Shown: positions 1 to 8,767, counted from the stretch's first letter. The stretch is DNA of 40,475 bases from Candidatus Sumerlaeota bacterium (GCA_026398575.1 JAPLSP010000493.1:1-40475); one strand, 5' to 3'. Made by a program: numbers and translations. Notes: a model not told the origin generated them from the letters alone.

Positions 1-1
1 G

Positions 2-148
2 GAGAAGGACCTTCGCAAATGCAGGGATTTGGATCGTCTTGGATTTCATGAGATATCTCATCTTTATAAACAGGCACTATTAATCTTCTCGGAGACTGAA
101 CCGAGAGACAAGTCTAAGGACAAGCAGTCGCTAGCCTCTCCGCTATGA
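2..148 (+). CDS. 3' end of an unrecognised gene (partial)
   Basis: The first frame is open from the window edge to a TGA at 146-148 and gives 48 residues ending SLASPL. The composition is charged and protein-like (KDLRKCRDLDRLGF near the start), with no domain I recognise. The start lies outside the window. It is on the same strand as the ABC exporter that follows almost 1 kb later, so it could belong to the same locus, but the long repeat-filled gap argues against one operon. It could also be a chance open frame. Confidence 0.35.
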   Translation, partial: EKDLRKCRDLDRLGFHEISHLYKQALLIFSETEPRDKSKDKQSLASPL

Positions 149-644
149 TCTACCGACAGATTGCGTCAGCTTATCGGACGTTCCCCAAGCAAACTACACA
201 AGCAAATTCCCAGAAACTGTCATGCCGGTCAACCTCGTTATGGGATTAATGATCAATTGCTGTCAACGCTCGAATTTTGGCCCACCTTGATCAGAAATCA
301 GAGAATTGGATATACATCAGCAAGCCTCAACTCATGATAACTAAGTTCGTTACGAAGTATTACTTGGGTTGCATTTGTAGCATTCTCCCAAAAACATGAA
401 TGAATTCGTTTGAGTGATTGATGTGAAATGACTTGCAGATTTGCGAGTGAAACATGTTCTTAAAGAAAAAGTTGCTGCTATTTTTAAGAAAAGCCTCCTT
501 GACTTGGCGAGAGGACCTGAAGCAAATTAATCCGAAGGAATGCGGATAGGTTATTATCGCGCGCCGAACGACAACATGTTGTCGTTCATCTCTACAACTG
601 GCTTCGATATTCCCATGACGCATTTAGATGCTACTTCTATTTCG
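149..644. other. Intergenic stretch without a convincing gene
   Basis: About 500 bases, clearly more AT-rich than the flanking genes. Only very short frames of about 20 codons occur on the plus strand (for example from 222) and none has a good ribosome binding site. I looked here for a RiPP precursor because of the exporter downstream and saw none. Confidence 0.5.
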
Positions 645-881
645 GAAGCGGCGCCAACCCCGAAGGGGTTGAATTTGAGTAGCCCCCGGTGGCAACCGGT
701 GGGATGCATCCATGTAACCTCACCAACTCCGGAGGGATTGAACCCGTGTTATGACGAATTTGAGCTGACATTATTGGTTCAACCCCTTCAGGGTTGGCCC
801 CAGTAGTTGAATCGCTTACCCACCGGTTGCCACCGGGGGCTACTCAAATTCAACCCCTCCGGGGTTGTTGGCGCTTCTTGG
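645..881. repeat. Large nested inverted repeat (CCGGTGGCAACCGGTGG type)
   Basis: The left arm, about 645-703, and the right arm, about 819-881, are near-perfect reverse complements over about 58 bases. Both contain the box CACCGGTTGCCACCGG, a CTACTCAAATTCAACCCC segment and a GGGGTT/AACCCC hairpin. Inside the loop a second inverted pair occurs (about 720-747 and 776-800, sharing CAACTCCGGAGGG-like and CCCTTCAGGGTTGG-like boxes). The block could fold into a long branched cruciform or RNA hairpin. Similar boxes recur in genomes of several environmental phyla; whether this copy belongs to a mobile REP-like family cannot be told from one copy. Confidence 0.85.
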
Positions 882-934
882 AATAAGAATGGCGTCTAAC
901 GATGTCATGGAAATTTAGAATGCGAGTATTAATC

Positions 935-975
935 GCCGCGAAGCGGCATATTTTTTCAAACGGAGTTTGAAAAAA
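935..975. other. Two adjacent perfect hairpins upstream of the ABC exporter
   Basis: GCCGC-GAA-GCGGC at 935-947 is followed by an 11-bp perfect stem, TTTTTTCAAAC-GGA-GTTTGAAAAAA, at 951-975. The second could act as a bidirectional terminator or transcript-end structure between the repeat block and the exporter gene that starts about 160 bases later. No run of U follows on the plus strand, so the terminator role is uncertain. Confidence 0.5.
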
Positions 976-1133
976 TCCTAGTTGTTTAGGAGGGCTTGCC
1001 AACTATTTGGTTATCCATCCTGAGGAAACACATCTCTCAATTCCTCGTGCAATCCCTCAAGAAAAATTCCTTGGGGATAAAATGCGGCTGTGGAATTGCG
1101 TAAGTTTATGTTGTAGCCGATCTGAGACAATGC

Positions 1134-2954
1134 ATGCTTAAGCAATTGACAGCAGTAAAGTCGCGAACGCATGACATTCTGCGGACTTTGTCGCTGATAT
1201 GGCAAGTGGCGCCATATTGGACACAGGCCACTCTCGCCTTGGTCGTACTGCAAGGGCTTCTCCCTTTGGCCGCGCTTTACGCGATTAAAAAGGTGGTTGA
1301 CACCGTCACCGTCGGGGCTCAGGGACAGGATCCTGACGTCATGCGCCATCTCATTTTTTGGATCGCGTTTGCCGGCGGCGTTGCGCTCCTTGTCGCCTTG
1401 TGCCGCTCGCTCTCAGAGATCGTGAGCGAGGCGCAAGCTTTCATCGTCCGCGAGGCCATGACGGATCTCGTCCACAAGCAATCCGTTTCGCTCGATTTGG
1501 CCCACTATGAGACGGCCAGCTATCGCGATATGATGTACCGCGCGCAGCAGGAGGCGCCCTTCCGCCCGCTCGCCATTCTCACAAGCCTCACGCAGATCGC
1601 TCAGTCCGCTGTGTCCTTGATGGGCATCACCGCATTGTTCCTCACGCTTAGCATTCCTCTGACGCTGCTCCTGGTGTGCTGCACGCTTCCAGGCGGCTTG
1701 CTCCGATTTGCCTTCTCGCGACGAATGCGCGACCTGCAGCGCCGGCAAACCGCAAATGAGCGCTTGTCATATTTCTATCACTATTTCTTGACGGCAGAAT
1801 ACTCCGCAAAGGAACTTAAACTATTCAATCTGGGCTCGCTTTTCCGCAAGCGCTACAACGACCTGCGCGCGTTATTGCGTGGCGAGCAGATGCGGACTAT
1901 CCGCAAGCGGTCGTTTGCGGATTTCATCGGTCAGGGAATCGCAACCATCGTTCTGTTTGTCTGCCTGGGCAACATCGCCCTTTCGGCCTTGCGCGGCGCC
2001 ATTACGCTTGGCGCCATGGTCATGTACTATCAAGCCTTTCAGACCGGCTTGAGCCAGCTGCAAATCCTGATGCGAAGCGTCGCCCAATTGTTTGAGCACT
2101 GCCTGTTCCTCGAGAATTTTTACCAGTTTCTCGATCTTAAACCGGCTATCGTCGCAAAGACGCCTGTTCAAATTGCGCCCATCAAGCCCGTGCGTGGCAT
2201 TCGTTTTCACGACGTTCATTTCCGCTATCCCGGCCGCGACTGCGACGCGCTGCAGGGCATTGATCTGGAAATCGTTCCGGGTCAGGTGATCGCGCTCGTC
2301 GGCGCCAATGGCTCCGGAAAGTCCACCATCGCCAAGTTGATTCCGCGCCTTTATGACCCGAGCTCGGGCAAGATCACCATTGACGGCATTGATCTGCGTG
2401 ACTTGGATCCGGATGACTGGCGCCGCAGGATCAGCGCCGTTTTTCAAGACTTTTTCCAATACCCGCTCAGCGCGCTCGACAACATCCGCTTCGGTGATGT
2501 CAACCGCCCACCGGAGCCGCAAGCCATTGCCCGGGCCGCCCATGCCGCCGGCGCAGACAATTTGATAGAAGGGCTCCCCAATAAATATGATACTATTCTC
2601 GGCAACGCTTATAGCAATGGGCATGAACTGAGTGGGGGCGAGTGGCAGAAAGTAGCAGTGGCCCGCGCTTATTTCCGCGATTCGGATATGGTGATCCTCG
2701 ACGAGCCAAGCAGCGCGCTCGATCCCCTGGCCGAAATGGAGCTGTTCCAGCGATTCCGCGAACTCATCGACGGCAAAAGCGCCATGCTCATCAGCCACCG
2801 CTTCTCCACTGTCCAGATGGCTGATTATATTTACGTGCTCGATCACGGCCAAATCCTCGAGCGAGGCACGCATCGCGACCTGCTCAAACTCGACGGTATT
2901 TACGCCCGATTCTACAACGCGCAAGCGTCAAAATTCCAAAATGCGGCGGCTTAG
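1134..2954 (+). CDS. ABC exporter, fused permease and ATPase
   Basis: A 606-residue half-transporter of the type that works as a homodimer in the inner membrane and exports peptides, lipids or drugs. The N-terminal half (about 25-320) has several hydrophobic helices. The ATPase domain follows: Walker A GANGSGKST at about 390-398, signature LSGGEWQK at about 499, Walker B VILDEPSSALD at about 520-530, and the switch histidine in SHRFSTV at about 554. The Q-loop reads AVFQDFFQYP. No strong ribosome binding site precedes the ATG. The next gene starts 11 bases later and is a PF14907-type nucleotidyltransferase; this pairing is common in lasso-peptide and related RiPP loci, which suggests but does not prove a peptide export role. 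Confidence 0.93.
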   Translation: MLKQLTAVKSRTHDILRTLSLIWQVAPYWTQATLALVVLQGLLPLAALYAIKKVVDTVTVGAQGQDPDVMRHLIFWIAFAGGVALLVALCRSLSEIVSEAQAFIVREAMTDLVHKQSVSLDLAHYETASYRDMMYRAQQEAPFRPLAILTSLTQIAQSAVSLMGITALFLTLSIPLTLLLVCCTLPGGLLRFAFSRRMRDLQRRQTANERLSYFYHYFLTAEYSAKELKLFNLGSLFRKRYNDLRALLRGEQMRTIRKRSFADFIGQGIATIVLFVCLGNIALSALRGAITLGAMVMYYQAFQTGLSQLQILMRSVAQLFEHCLFLENFYQFLDLKPAIVAKTPVQIAPIKPVRGIRFHDVHFRYPGRDCDALQGIDLEIVPGQVIALVGANGSGKSTIAKLIPRLYDPSSGKITIDGIDLRDLDPDDWRRRISAVFQDFFQYPLSALDNIRFGDVNRPPEPQAIARAAHAAGADNLIEGLPNKYDTILGNAYSNGHELSGGEWQKVAVARAYFRDSDMVILDEPSSALDPLAEMELFQRFRELIDGKSAMLISHRFSTVQMADYIYVLDHGQILERGTHRDLLKLDGIYARFYNAQASKFQNAAA

Positions 2955-2965
2955 CGAAAAAAGAT

Positions 2966-4324
2966 ATGACCCAGAACTCATCAACGATGAATGAAACGCC
3001 GGTTCAACAATTTGTCGCACAGACGTGCGAAACGGGAGAGGATTTGCTCAAGTGCCTGCGGGCGACATTGGGCGACGCCGAGGCGTTGAGCGATCTCTCT
3101 GCCTTCACGCCGGAAAAGTGGACGCGCGTGGCCGATATGGCCACTAAATCCTGCCTATCCCCGCTGCTCTTTCGTTGCCTGCCCATCACCAATCCCTCCT
3201 TGGGAATTCCCAAAGGCATCATCACCCGCTGGTTCCGCGAACACCTCATCAGCCTGTCATGGAATAATAAGCTGTACCAGCATCTCGAGGAGGCGCTGGC
3301 CGTCTTCAACCGCGAGGGCGTGCCCGTCATGCTGCTCAAGGGCGTTCACTTGATGGACAATCTCTACGCCGAGCGAGGCATGCGCTCGGTCGGCGACATC
3401 GACATCCTGATTCAAACCGGCGGCGATAAAAAGAAGGCTATGGAGAGAACCACGCGCCTGATGCGCGAATTGGGCTATACCTTGGTCACCTCCGCGCTCA
3501 TCGAGGATCCAATTCATACCTCGTATGTGCACTCAAAGAGTGATGTCATGGTTGAGGTTCATTTCGAACTGGAAACCGATACCCCCGTCCAACTCAACCC
3601 TTCGCTTCTCTGGGAGGGGAGCCTGCCGATTACAATCGGAAATCAAAGCGCCCGGTCGCTCGCGCCCGAGCAATTACTGGTTCACCTTAGCTTTCATTTA
3701 GTGCATCATCTCATCGCAGTTTTTCTGTTTCCGCCAGTCCTGCGATCCCTCTATGACATCGCCCTTTTGCTGCGCCGCCAATCCGATCGGATTAATTGGG
3801 AGCGGGTAGAACAGATTCTCCAAAATGCCAAAGGAGAAAAATCATTCTACACTGCAATGGCGCTTTCGGAAAAAATGCTTGGCGCCGCCATGCCGGAACA
3901 TGTGAAGCGCGCTATGAGTCATCTGGAGGACTCCCGATCGCTCCAGTTCGACGCTCTCAAGAAGCACATCTTCTTCTCATGTGAGCGTGAGTTTATGGAT
4001 ACTCGAATCCCCAAATTCATGCGCTCCTCTATCATGGCCAATCGTACCAGCCCTTTCTCCGGATTTCTCAATCGCGTGTTTGTGTCAAGGGAGGAACTCG
4101 CCCGCAGGTACGGCCGCAACGCTCGTTGGTATTCAACTTGCTGGAAATACTTGCTGCATTTCACCATGCTGCTCAGGAATAAGTCCCATTTCGGCGCCTT
4201 GATTTTCAAAAGCGAGGCAAACAATCTTTCCGCGCATTACCGGAATCTTGCCATCGTCAGGGAACGGTTGGGAATGCAGCCTTACGGCGCAGGCAGACCA
4301 TCGGAACACGACACGCTGGAATAG
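2966..4324 (+). CDS. Nucleotidyltransferase-fold protein (PF14907-like)
   Basis: A 452-residue protein of the 'uncharacterised nucleotidyltransferase' family. The core reads VPVMLLKGVHLMDNLY and then RSVGDIDILI, with the paired metal-binding aspartates at D144 and D146, followed by the EVHFEL strand expected in this fold. Family members are frequent in lasso-peptide and other RiPP clusters, where some are thought to modify the product. The gene begins 11 bases after the ABC exporter and is surely co-transcribed with it. No precursor peptide, protease or cyclase gene is visible nearby, so the substrate is unknown. Confidence 0.85.
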   Translation: MTQNSSTMNETPVQQFVAQTCETGEDLLKCLRATLGDAEALSDLSAFTPEKWTRVADMATKSCLSPLLFRCLPITNPSLGIPKGIITRWFREHLISLSWNNKLYQHLEEALAVFNREGVPVMLLKGVHLMDNLYAERGMRSVGDIDILIQTGGDKKKAMERTTRLMRELGYTLVTSALIEDPIHTSYVHSKSDVMVEVHFELETDTPVQLNPSLLWEGSLPITIGNQSARSLAPEQLLVHLSFHLVHHLIAVFLFPPVLRSLYDIALLLRRQSDRINWERVEQILQNAKGEKSFYTAMALSEKMLGAAMPEHVKRAMSHLEDSRSLQFDALKKHIFFSCEREFMDTRIPKFMRSSIMANRTSPFSGFLNRVFVSREELARRYGRNARWYSTCWKYLLHFTMLLRNKSHFGALIFKSEANNLSAHYRNLAIVRERLGMQPYGAGRPSEHDTLE

Positions 4325-4517
4325 CATAAATGAAAAAGACAGGATCGGCTTTTTCAGGCTTGGAAGGCAGCGCATCCAGTTTGGCGCGCAGGGAATCGGC
4401 CACGAGGCTCCAATCCTGCTGCGGCGCCTTTAATGCATTTTCCGGCCAAATTTCTGTTATCAGATATTCGCGGCGCTGATCAATCTCATCTTGCGCAGCA
4501 TAGCCACAAAGCTTCCT
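4257..4517 (-). pseudogene. Possible gene remnant on the minus strand
   Basis: Between the two convergent genes a minus-strand frame is open for 86 codons without a good start codon. Its middle (about 4330-4470) reads like a soluble protein, with DQRREYLITEIWPENALKAP and SLRAKLDALPSKPEKADPVF. It runs on into the antisense of the nucleotidyltransferase gene, where it stops. It may be the decayed tail of a gene once downstream of the DUF3472 gene. The rest of the 330-base gap shows nothing. Confidence 0.2.
4332..4355 (+). terminator. Possible weak terminator after the exporter operon
   Basis: A 7-bp inverted repeat, GAAAAAG and CTTTTTC, separated by 10 bases lies 7 bases after the stop of the nucleotidyltransferase gene. 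The stem is AT-rich and the T run is part of the stem, so it is a weak candidate. Confidence 0.25.
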
Positions 4518-4651
4518 TCAAATGAAGACCATAAGGTTGGGGGCTCAAATCTCTCCGGGCGCGCCATCTATGTTTCCTGAAGCCGTCAGTTTGTTGCGAT
4601 TGCTTGTTCTTGTCGCAGTGTTCTGCCTGCCGGGCAACGCTGCTTCTGTTT

Positions 4652-6031
4652 TCAGGGATTCTTTGCCGGCGATTCCGGTGGCGTCAGCGCGGGCAATTGC
4701 GGCAGCGCTGGCAGCTGCGGCAACGCTATCTCCGGCGCCTTGTCAATGGCCGGGCGGGTGAATTTTTCGCCGTATTTGGTGTATCCCTCCACGAATCCTC
4801 CGGAGGAGAGGAAGAACTGTCCATTCTCGACGCCCATAAAGCGATCCAGGCGGTCCCCTTTGCCTGTCGGATCATGACTGAAACTGGCTGTCGTGAGCTC
4901 GATCCATTTTCCTTTATCGTCGCGAATCCATTGATTGCCAAACAGCGCCTTGCGGCGCAGGTTGCCGTTGCTCCCGCCGAAATTCTCGCTGAAGCTGTAA
5001 AGGCCGCGCAGGTAACTGCCATCCTTGGGCGCCTTCCAGCTGGAGATCAGCATCCATTGCCGCTTGTCGGGATGAAAATAGTAGCCCGAATAAATGGTGT
5101 GCATCGCGTCCACCGGTTTGGCGGTAACAATAAAGCGCTGCGCTTCGCCCGTCTTCCATAAATAAGTCAAATGGCTGTGTCCGCCCGTGCCTTCATTTCC
5201 GAAATCGCCTGTATAAACGCCTTCGCCTTTGGCGATGAGCGTCACGCGGTCTTCAGCGCCGACTTTCTTGCGATCAACACCTTCGCCGCCGCTGTCCCAC
5301 ACGCTGAAAATGATGCGGCGTTCCGTCGGGCTGTTGACCTGCATGCCGAAATACCCGCGATGCCAGCCGCAGGCTTCGTAGTAGGTCCAGAGCGGATCGG
5401 CCACCGCGGTCACCTCGCAATAAAACGCTTCAACGTTTATTCCCTTCGTCGTTGGAAAGGCAAGATGCACCGAGGCTGTATTCCGGCGCGGTTTGAGATT
5501 GAAATGGGCGTCTTTCGCGGCCGGGCCGTCGAGGATGAGCACCTCGAGGTCGCCAAAAGGGCGCCCTTTTTCATTCAAGGATTCGAGCTCGAAGCGCACA
5601 TAGCCCGTCTGCGCAATGGCAAACTGCCCGAAGCTCGCCGTGACAGCGGACGCTCCCGCGCCTTTGACGGTGGCTTCGCGCGATTGCGCGGCGCTTGCGC
5701 GCGCTTGCGCAGCGCGTTCACGCGATTGTGTGGCGCCTTCGCCGGGCTGGTTGGCGACCGTCAGACGCAGCTTGGAGACGGCGCCATCCGGCAGGCGCAG
5801 AGCCACCGAACACTCGATCGAGCCCGATGATTTAATATCGCCGAACCACAACACCCTGATCGCAGGATCTTTCCACCCTGTGACGCCCGCTTGCGAAACC
5901 CTTGCGCTTTCGGGATTAGGATCGAGGTAGGCGGTGGCGGCGGGAATACGCAGTTGCGTTCCCTCCGCGCCAATGGCCGAAGCCGCCAATTCCGCGATGA
6001 TCGCCAGGATCATGACTCCTAATGATTTCAT
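4652..6031 (-). CDS. Secreted DUF3472/DUF5077-type protein
   Basis: A 459-residue protein with a hydrophobic N-terminal signal (LGVMILAIIAELAASAIGA). The N-terminal part, about 25-190, resembles DUF5077 (carbohydrate-binding-like beta domain). The part from about 195 to 430 has the DUF3472 pattern, including TYYEACGWHRGYFGMQVNS and FSVWDSG, then GGHSHLTYLW. The molecular role is not known; members occur in polysaccharide-degrading PVC and Bacteroidetes bacteria. A low-complexity Ala/Gln/Arg/Ser insert (about 98-130) and a C-terminal LPQLPA repeat look like local repeat expansions. The start ATG has GAGGA five bases upstream, and galactokinase ends 7 bases before it, so the two form an operon. 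Confidence 0.82.
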   Translation of the reverse strand: MKSLGVMILAIIAELAASAIGAEGTQLRIPAATAYLDPNPESARVSQAGVTGWKDPAIRVLWFGDIKSSGSIECSVALRLPDGAVSKLRLTVANQPGEGATQSRERAAQARASAAQSREATVKGAGASAVTASFGQFAIAQTGYVRFELESLNEKGRPFGDLEVLILDGPAAKDAHFNLKPRRNTASVHLAFPTTKGINVEAFYCEVTAVADPLWTYYEACGWHRGYFGMQVNSPTERRIIFSVWDSGGEGVDRKKVGAEDRVTLIAKGEGVYTGDFGNEGTGGHSHLTYLWKTGEAQRFIVTAKPVDAMHTIYSGYYFHPDKRQWMLISSWKAPKDGSYLRGLYSFSENFGGSNGNLRRKALFGNQWIRDDKGKWIELTTASFSHDPTGKGDRLDRFMGVENGQFFLSSGGFVEGYTKYGEKFTRPAIDKAPEIALPQLPALPQLPALTPPESPAKNP

Positions 6032-6038
6032 GTTGTCC

Positions 6039-7211
6039 TCAATCCACCGACACGCGGCACGCCCCTTGCGAGGGTTGGGAAAAATAGATCGCCGGTTTCA
6101 GCCGGCGGGGTTGAAAATATTGTTCGGTGACGCGCGCGCGGAATGACTCGACTGCGGCGTCGCGCACAAGGTGAACGGCGCATCCGCCGAATCCCGCTCC
6201 TGTCATTCGCGAACCCAGGACGCCTTCGCATTCCCCGCCGATCCGGCACAAGGCGTCCAAGTCTTCGCAGCTGACCTCATAATCGTCGCGCAGACTGGCG
6301 TGCGATTGATTCATAAGCGCGCCAAAGCCGGCCATGTCATTAGTCCGCAGAGCGGCGCCAGCCTGCAAAACGCGCGCGTTTTCATGAACGACGTGGCGGC
6401 AGCGGCGCCGCAGCATCTCGGGCAGGCGCGCTCCGGCTTGCGCGAATTCCTCGCACGAGATATCGCGCAACGCCCGTACTGCGCGTCCCAGCGCCGCGCC
6501 CAGCGCGGCGACGCCTTCCTCGCATTCGCGCCGCCGCTCGGCGTAGGCCGACGCTGCCAGCGTCCGCTTGCGCCGCGTGTTGCAGATGATGATCTGCGAA
6601 TCGCCGAAATTCAGCGGAATCCGCTCATACGTGAAGGCGCGGCAATCAATCAGCAGCGCGCTGCTGCTCGTGCCCAGCGTGCTGATGAATTGATCCATGA
6701 CCCCGCACGGCACCCCGACGAATTCATTTTCCGCCTGGCGCGCCAGGCAGATCTTCTCCAAATGCCCCATCCCCAAATTTTCGAGCTCGCAAAAAGCCGT
6801 CAAGACTGCCAGCTCCAGCGCAGCCGAGCTCGACAAGCCCGCGCCGCGCGGCACGTCGCCCGTGATCATCAAATCCGCGCCATCCAGCGTGTAGCCGGAT
6901 TTGAAGATCATATCCGCCACCCCTGCCACATATTTCGCCCACAAGGGGCCATCCGCGGGAAAGGGATCGCCAATTGTCAGCCAAACGGTCTTGCTGAAAT
7001 CCGTTGAAAACAGCTGCAGGCGACGGTCCGAACGCGCCACAGCGGCGACGGCCACGTCGAAATTCACCGTCATCGGCAAAACAAAGCCGCCATTATAGTC
7101 GGTATGCTCGCCGATCAGGTTGACGCGTCCCGGCGCTCGTGTGACAACGTCGGGGCGCCGCCCAAACTGACGCGCGCATCTTGCCGCCAGCATCTTCAGA
7201 TTAACCGCCAT
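6039..7211 (-). CDS. galK: Galactokinase
   Basis: GHMP kinase that phosphorylates D-galactose to galactose-1-phosphate in the Leloir pathway. All three family motifs are present: the galactokinase signature PGRVNLIGEHTDYNGG at about 27-41, the ATP-binding GDVPRGAGLSSSAA near 118, and GSRMTGAGFGGCAV near the C terminus. From the chosen ATG (MAVNLKML) it has 390 residues, the usual length. An in-frame ATG ten codons upstream lies at the edge of the repeat array and is less likely. No other gal genes are in the window; the downstream partner is the secreted DUF3472 protein. Confidence 0.95.
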   Translation of the reverse strand: MAVNLKMLAARCARQFGRRPDVVTRAPGRVNLIGEHTDYNGGFVLPMTVNFDVAVAAVARSDRRLQLFSTDFSKTVWLTIGDPFPADGPLWAKYVAGVADMIFKSGYTLDGADLMITGDVPRGAGLSSSAALELAVLTAFCELENLGMGHLEKICLARQAENEFVGVPCGVMDQFISTLGTSSSALLIDCRAFTYERIPLNFGDSQIIICNTRRKRTLAASAYAERRRECEEGVAALGAALGRAVRALRDISCEEFAQAGARLPEMLRRRCRHVVHENARVLQAGAALRTNDMAGFGALMNQSHASLRDDYEVSCEDLDALCRIGGECEGVLGSRMTGAGFGGCAVHLVRDAAVESFRARVTEQYFQPRRLKPAIYFSQPSQGACRVSVD

Positions 7212-7230
7212 CCCCCATCTCCCACTGAAA

Positions 7231-7441
7231 ATATCCAACATTCAATATCCAACCGAGAATGTCCAATGTCCAACAGGGAATGCCCAATGTCCAAGGAAAG
7301 AGGCGAAAGTCAAATATCTTACGCGGAGCTTTGTTGGAGATTGGGAATTCCCTGTTGGAAATTGGGAATTCCCTGTTGGACATTGGAAATTCTCTGTTGG
7401 ATATTGGACATTGGATATTGGACATTGGATATTGATTATTG
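7231..7441. repeat. TTGGACA/TTGGATA heptamer arrays as inverted arms around a core
   Basis: The left arm (about 7231-7292) carries units of TGTCCAA/TATCCAA; the right arm (about 7333-7441) carries the reverse complement, TTGGACA/TTGGATA, in part with longer units such as TTGGGAATTCCCTG. Between them is a unique core of about 40 bases. It fills the space between galK and the acidic-protein gene and could form a very long stem. Confidence 0.85.
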
Positions 7442-7448
7442 GCCTTTA

Positions 7449-8162
7449 TCACTCCTCGTCCGCATCCTCAAATCTTTCCGCTCCGCCTTTTTTCTTGCGC
7501 CGCTTGTGTCCCATTCCATCGTCGTCCTCGATTACTTCTTCCTCTTCCTCATAGCGATCCTGGCCGAAAGGCCGCTCCTCAAATTCTTCCAGTTCCTCCG
7601 GCTCGGCCTCATCCGTTGTCATGAACATCTTGCCCTTGTCATCAACCCCGTATGAAATCCAGACGCCGCCATCGGGATTATACACACGCGCCTCGGCTTC
7701 CTCCAGCGCGTCCAGTTCATCGAAGATCAGGCTCCAGAACTCGCGAGCGATCTCCTCGGCCAGGGATTCGTCGTCTCCCAGCGGCAGCACGGACAGACGC
7801 GAGCTGCCATAGTAGTCATAAGCCGCCGCCACCGCCACCGCTTCGCCATCCACGTCGCCGGCGCGGGTGACGATCAACGGCGCGCAAAAGCCGGCGCCTT
7901 CATATTCGCCCTCGTTCGCCGTTATCACGCCGAATAAGAACGATAGCCGCGCCAGGACGACCGCGGCGTCTGCTTCGCCCACTTTGTCAATCGCATCCGG
8001 GAACCGCTGACGCATCGCCTTGTCGTTCCAGACTTGTTCGATCGTGTGCAGGGGCGATTCCTCTTTGACGATCGTATGCGCGTCGTAACCCAGCGCTTCC
8101 AGTTCCTCGCTCGCCAGGTCCAGCGCGAAGCTGAATTCCTCGTATGTCACATTCGCGGCCAT
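7449..8162 (-). CDS. Acidic protein of unknown function
   Basis: A 237-residue protein I do not recognise. Residues 1-165 look globular (GYDAHTIVKEESPLHTIEQV; AVAVAAAYDYYGSSRLSV), and the tail is a highly acidic run (EEFEERPFGQDRYEEEEEV) followed by a basic patch HKRRKKKGG and a final EDADEE. There is no signal peptide or membrane segment. The ATG has a strong GAGGAGGG site. It lies about 155 bases downstream of the phage gp36-like gene on the same strand, so it might be the last gene of the head cassette or an unrelated host gene. Confidence 0.7.
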   Translation of the reverse strand: MAANVTYEEFSFALDLASEELEALGYDAHTIVKEESPLHTIEQVWNDKAMRQRFPDAIDKVGEADAAVVLARLSFLFGVITANEGEYEGAGFCAPLIVTRAGDVDGEAVAVAAAYDYYGSSRLSVLPLGDDESLAEEIAREFWSLIFDELDALEEAEARVYNPDGGVWISYGVDDKGKMFMTTDEAEPEELEEFEERPFGQDRYEEEEEVIEDDDGMGHKRRKKKGGAERFEDADEE

Positions 8163-8192
8163 AAAGACCCTCCTCTCGGCATTGAAACGGCG

Positions 8193-8208
8193 CCCAATTT
8201 AAATTGGG
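8193..8208. promoter_or_regulatory. 16-bp perfect palindrome upstream of the acidic-protein gene
   Basis: CCCAATTTAAATTGGG lies 30 bases before the start codon of the acidic-protein gene. It has the form of an operator site for a dimeric regulator, but no cognate regulator can be named. Confidence 0.3.
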
Positions 8209-8318
8209 GGAGATGCAAGGCGCGCTGAATCATTTGTCGTGCGAGGGAATAGGCAATGAAGCCCGGCGATGCAACCTAAAAAATGGAGTGACCGCTGCAA
8301 AACATGCGCCGCAACCGG

Positions 8319-8741
8319 CTAGTATTCCGCCATTCCTTCGGCATCGAAGGTCCGCGCCTGGCCGCGGCGCGTGTTTTCAGACAACGCCGCCGGGGAGAGC
8401 GGAGTCCCCTCAGGAAGATTGGCTTTTCCTGATGCCAGGGCCTCCAGCATCTGCCGTGCTTCCTGCGCCAGGAGCCGGAAATTATCCGGAGGCGTCGTTT
8501 GCCTGCGGGCATAAAGCCGCTCCAGCGCCAGTATTGCGCTCAGATAGAGGATCGCGTCTGGCGCCGATTCAAGCGGAACTACATAGCGTCCAGCAAGGCG
8601 GGCATTGATTTCGGCGTCGGTGTCAGAGATTGCGGCGGTGATGACAGTTTCATCCACAACGCTATCGCCATCGTCATCCGCAAGTGCGATCACCGCGTCC
8701 GCGCCAAGACGCGCTACAAGGTCATCAAGTGAGCTATACAT
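8319..8741 (-). CDS. Phage gp36-like protein (DUF1320)
   Basis: A 140-residue protein resembling the Mu gp36/DUF1320 family, a small protein of Mu-like head and head-tail connection modules. Typical features: an N-terminal YSSLDDLVARLGADAVIALADDD, then INARLAGRYVVPL with a DAILYLSAILALERLYARR helix. The ATG has AAAGGA seven bases upstream. It is the last recognisable phage gene in the minus-strand cassette and is separated from the capsid gene by a repeat array of nearly 300 bases, which is not normal for a phage operon. Confidence 0.78.
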   Translation of the reverse strand: MYSSLDDLVARLGADAVIALADDDGDSVVDETVITAAISDTDAEINARLAGRYVVPLESAPDAILYLSAILALERLYARRQTTPPDNFRLLAQEARQMLEALASGKANLPEGTPLSPAALSENTRRGQARTFDAEGMAEY

Positions 8742-8767
8742 GATCTATTCCTTTCATTAGGAAAGCA

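Noticed and set aside
222..290. 22-codon frame MPVNLVMGLMINCCQRSNFG as a RiPP precursor
   Set aside because: No ribosome site, no leader/core pattern, and almost 850 bases of repeats separate it from the exporter.
360..806. Two frames of about 88 codons on opposite strands
   Set aside because: They run through the palindromic repeat block and AT-rich spacer and have no protein-like composition or ribosome site.
1872..2924. 350-codon minus-strand frame opposite the ABC exporter
   Set aside because: Antisense shadow; the plus frame has every ABC motif.
7104..7655. Plus-strand frame through the TTGGACA array
   Set aside because: It is stop-free only because the heptamers contain no stop; no domain or start signal.
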